Shown here one piece after another: positions 4,504 to 5,095 of a stretch of 5,095 nucleotides of DNA. The DNA is taken from assembly GCA_025352485.1 (NCBI GenBank), contig JANXTJ010000050.1, positions 1-5,095 on the forward strand. Reading direction: 5' to 3'. Position 1 is the stretch's first letter; the number at the start of each line of letters is the position of its first letter. The notes beneath the pieces were generated by a model. It saw nothing but the letters and a program-made list of their open reading frames with translations. It searched no databases and had not been told where the DNA came from. Both the position numbers and the translations under genes were made by a program. Source of the stretch: Salinibacterium sp. Its GTDB lineage: Bacteria; Actinomycetota; Actinomycetes; Actinomycetales; Microbacteriaceae.

Positions 4504-5095
4504 TCATTCCCCGGTCAGGCGTTGAATCAACTCCTGGTAGCGTGCGGCGGTCTGCTCGACGATTTCCCGGGGTAACTCGGGTGGCACACCGACCCGATCC
4601 CAGTGCTTCGCCAACCAGTCGCGCACGATCTGCTTATCGAAGCTCAAGCCGCGTCGGCCTTCGGCGTATTCGGCGGCATCCCAGAAGCGGCTGCTGTCGG
4701 AGGTGAGCACCTCGTCGGCGAGAATCAGTTCGCCCGTGACCGGATCGGCCCCGAACTCGAATTTGGTGTCGGCGAGAATCACCCCACGCGACTCGGCGAT
4801 GGCCGCGGCTGCCGCGAACACCCGCAGCGAGGCATCCCGCAACGCCGTCGCCACCTCGAGGCCGACCAACTCGACGGTGCGCTCGAAGGTGATGTTCTCG
4901 TCGTGCTCGCCCATCGGCGCTTTCCAGGCCGGCGTGAAGATCGGTTCGGGCAGCCGGTCGCCGTCGTGCAGGCCCACGGGCAGGCGCACCCCACAGATCT
5001 GCTGCGTCTGCCGATACTCCGCCCAGCCGCTGCCGGTCAGATAACCGCGCACCACGCACTCGATCGGGTACATCGTCAGAGTCTTGGCGAGCATC
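4504..5095 (-). CDS. purC: Phosphoribosylaminoimidazole-succinocarboxamide synthase (SAICAR synthetase), C-terminal part
   Basis: The enzyme condenses CAIR with L-aspartate using ATP to make SAICAR, a step of de novo purine synthesis in the cytosol. About 196 residues are visible, roughly the last two thirds of a protein usually near 290-300 residues long; the N-terminal ATP-binding lobe lies beyond the right edge. Family signatures seen, numbered from the first visible ATG (an internal Met): MYPIECVVRGYLTGSGW (8-24), LPEPIFTPAWKAPMGEHDEN (48-67), the GVILADTKFEFG signature (104-115, with the Asp/Lys/Glu catalytic and metal-site pattern) and LSFDKQIVRDWL (150-161). The stop is TGA at 4504-4506. 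The frame is intact throughout and the enzyme should be functional. The next gene on its strand is the VOC protein, not another purine gene. Confidence 0.97.
   Translation of the reverse strand, partial: MLAKTLTMYPIECVVRGYLTGSGWAEYRQTQQICGVRLPVGLHDGDRLPEPIFTPAWKAPMGEHDENITFERTVELVGLEVATALRDASLRVFAAAAAIAESRGVILADTKFEFGADPVTGELILADEVLTSDSSRFWDAAEYAEGRRGLSFDKQIVRDWLAKHWDRVGVPPELPREIVEQTAARYQELIQRLTGE

Noticed and set aside
4134..4706. 190-residue plus-strand frame spanning the purC-VOC gap
   Set aside because: It runs through the palindrome, the G-run tract and the purC 3' end, gives Gly/Arg/Ala-rich low-complexity sequence, and shows no family motif.
1..5095. Prophage, insertion sequence, toxin-antitoxin or defence system
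   Set aside because: No transposase, integrase, nuclease or toxin-like frame was found; genes are metabolic or hydrolytic, and base composition looks even apart from the intergenic GC tract.

Overview
The window is high-GC DNA (about two thirds G+C by eye) with actinobacterial gene style. It has GTG starts, TAnnnT -10 boxes six bases before start codons (leaderless transcripts), weak or absent Shine-Dalgarno sites and heavily GC-biased third codon positions. Frequent GGGATGC/GCATCCC words and the protein set point to Microbacteriaceae or a close relative; that family call is inference, not proof.

Layout, left to right. (1) Positions 1-347, minus strand: the N-terminal 115 residues of a P-loop nucleoside/nucleotide kinase-like protein, cut off by the window edge. 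(2) 361-1122, minus: an SGNH/GDSL hydrolase directly upstream of the kinase in the same transcription unit. Their junction carries a 17-bp-period duplication that stacks two stop/start overlaps. (3) 1120-1185: a very short divergent promoter region, with probable leaderless promoters firing left (hydrolase) and right (serine hydrolase). (4) 1183-2196 and 2203-3333, plus: two serine hydrolases of the beta-lactamase/penicillin-binding-protein fold in tandem, the first apparently cytoplasmic and the second a predicted lipoprotein. (5) 3314-4147, minus: a two-domain VOC (glyoxalase/extradiol dioxygenase, CatE-like) protein whose 3' end overlaps the second serine hydrolase tail to tail by 20 bp. 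(6) 4148-4503: a 356-bp gap without a convincing gene, but rich in structure: a long imperfect hairpin, a 14-bp inverted repeat, G-quadruplex-type G runs on both strands and a second hairpin after purC. (7) 4504-5095, minus: purC (SAICAR synthetase), C-terminal 196-197 residues, with the N-terminus beyond the right edge.

Functionally, purC is a housekeeping purine gene. The others are accessory hydrolases, a ring-cleavage-like VOC protein and a small kinase, with no obvious common pathway. I see no phage, IS, CRISPR, toxin-antitoxin or defence cassette. The features most worth a second look are the structured purC-VOC gap, a possible one-base lesion at the VOC N-terminus, the duplicated stop/start junction and the compact divergent leaderless promoters.
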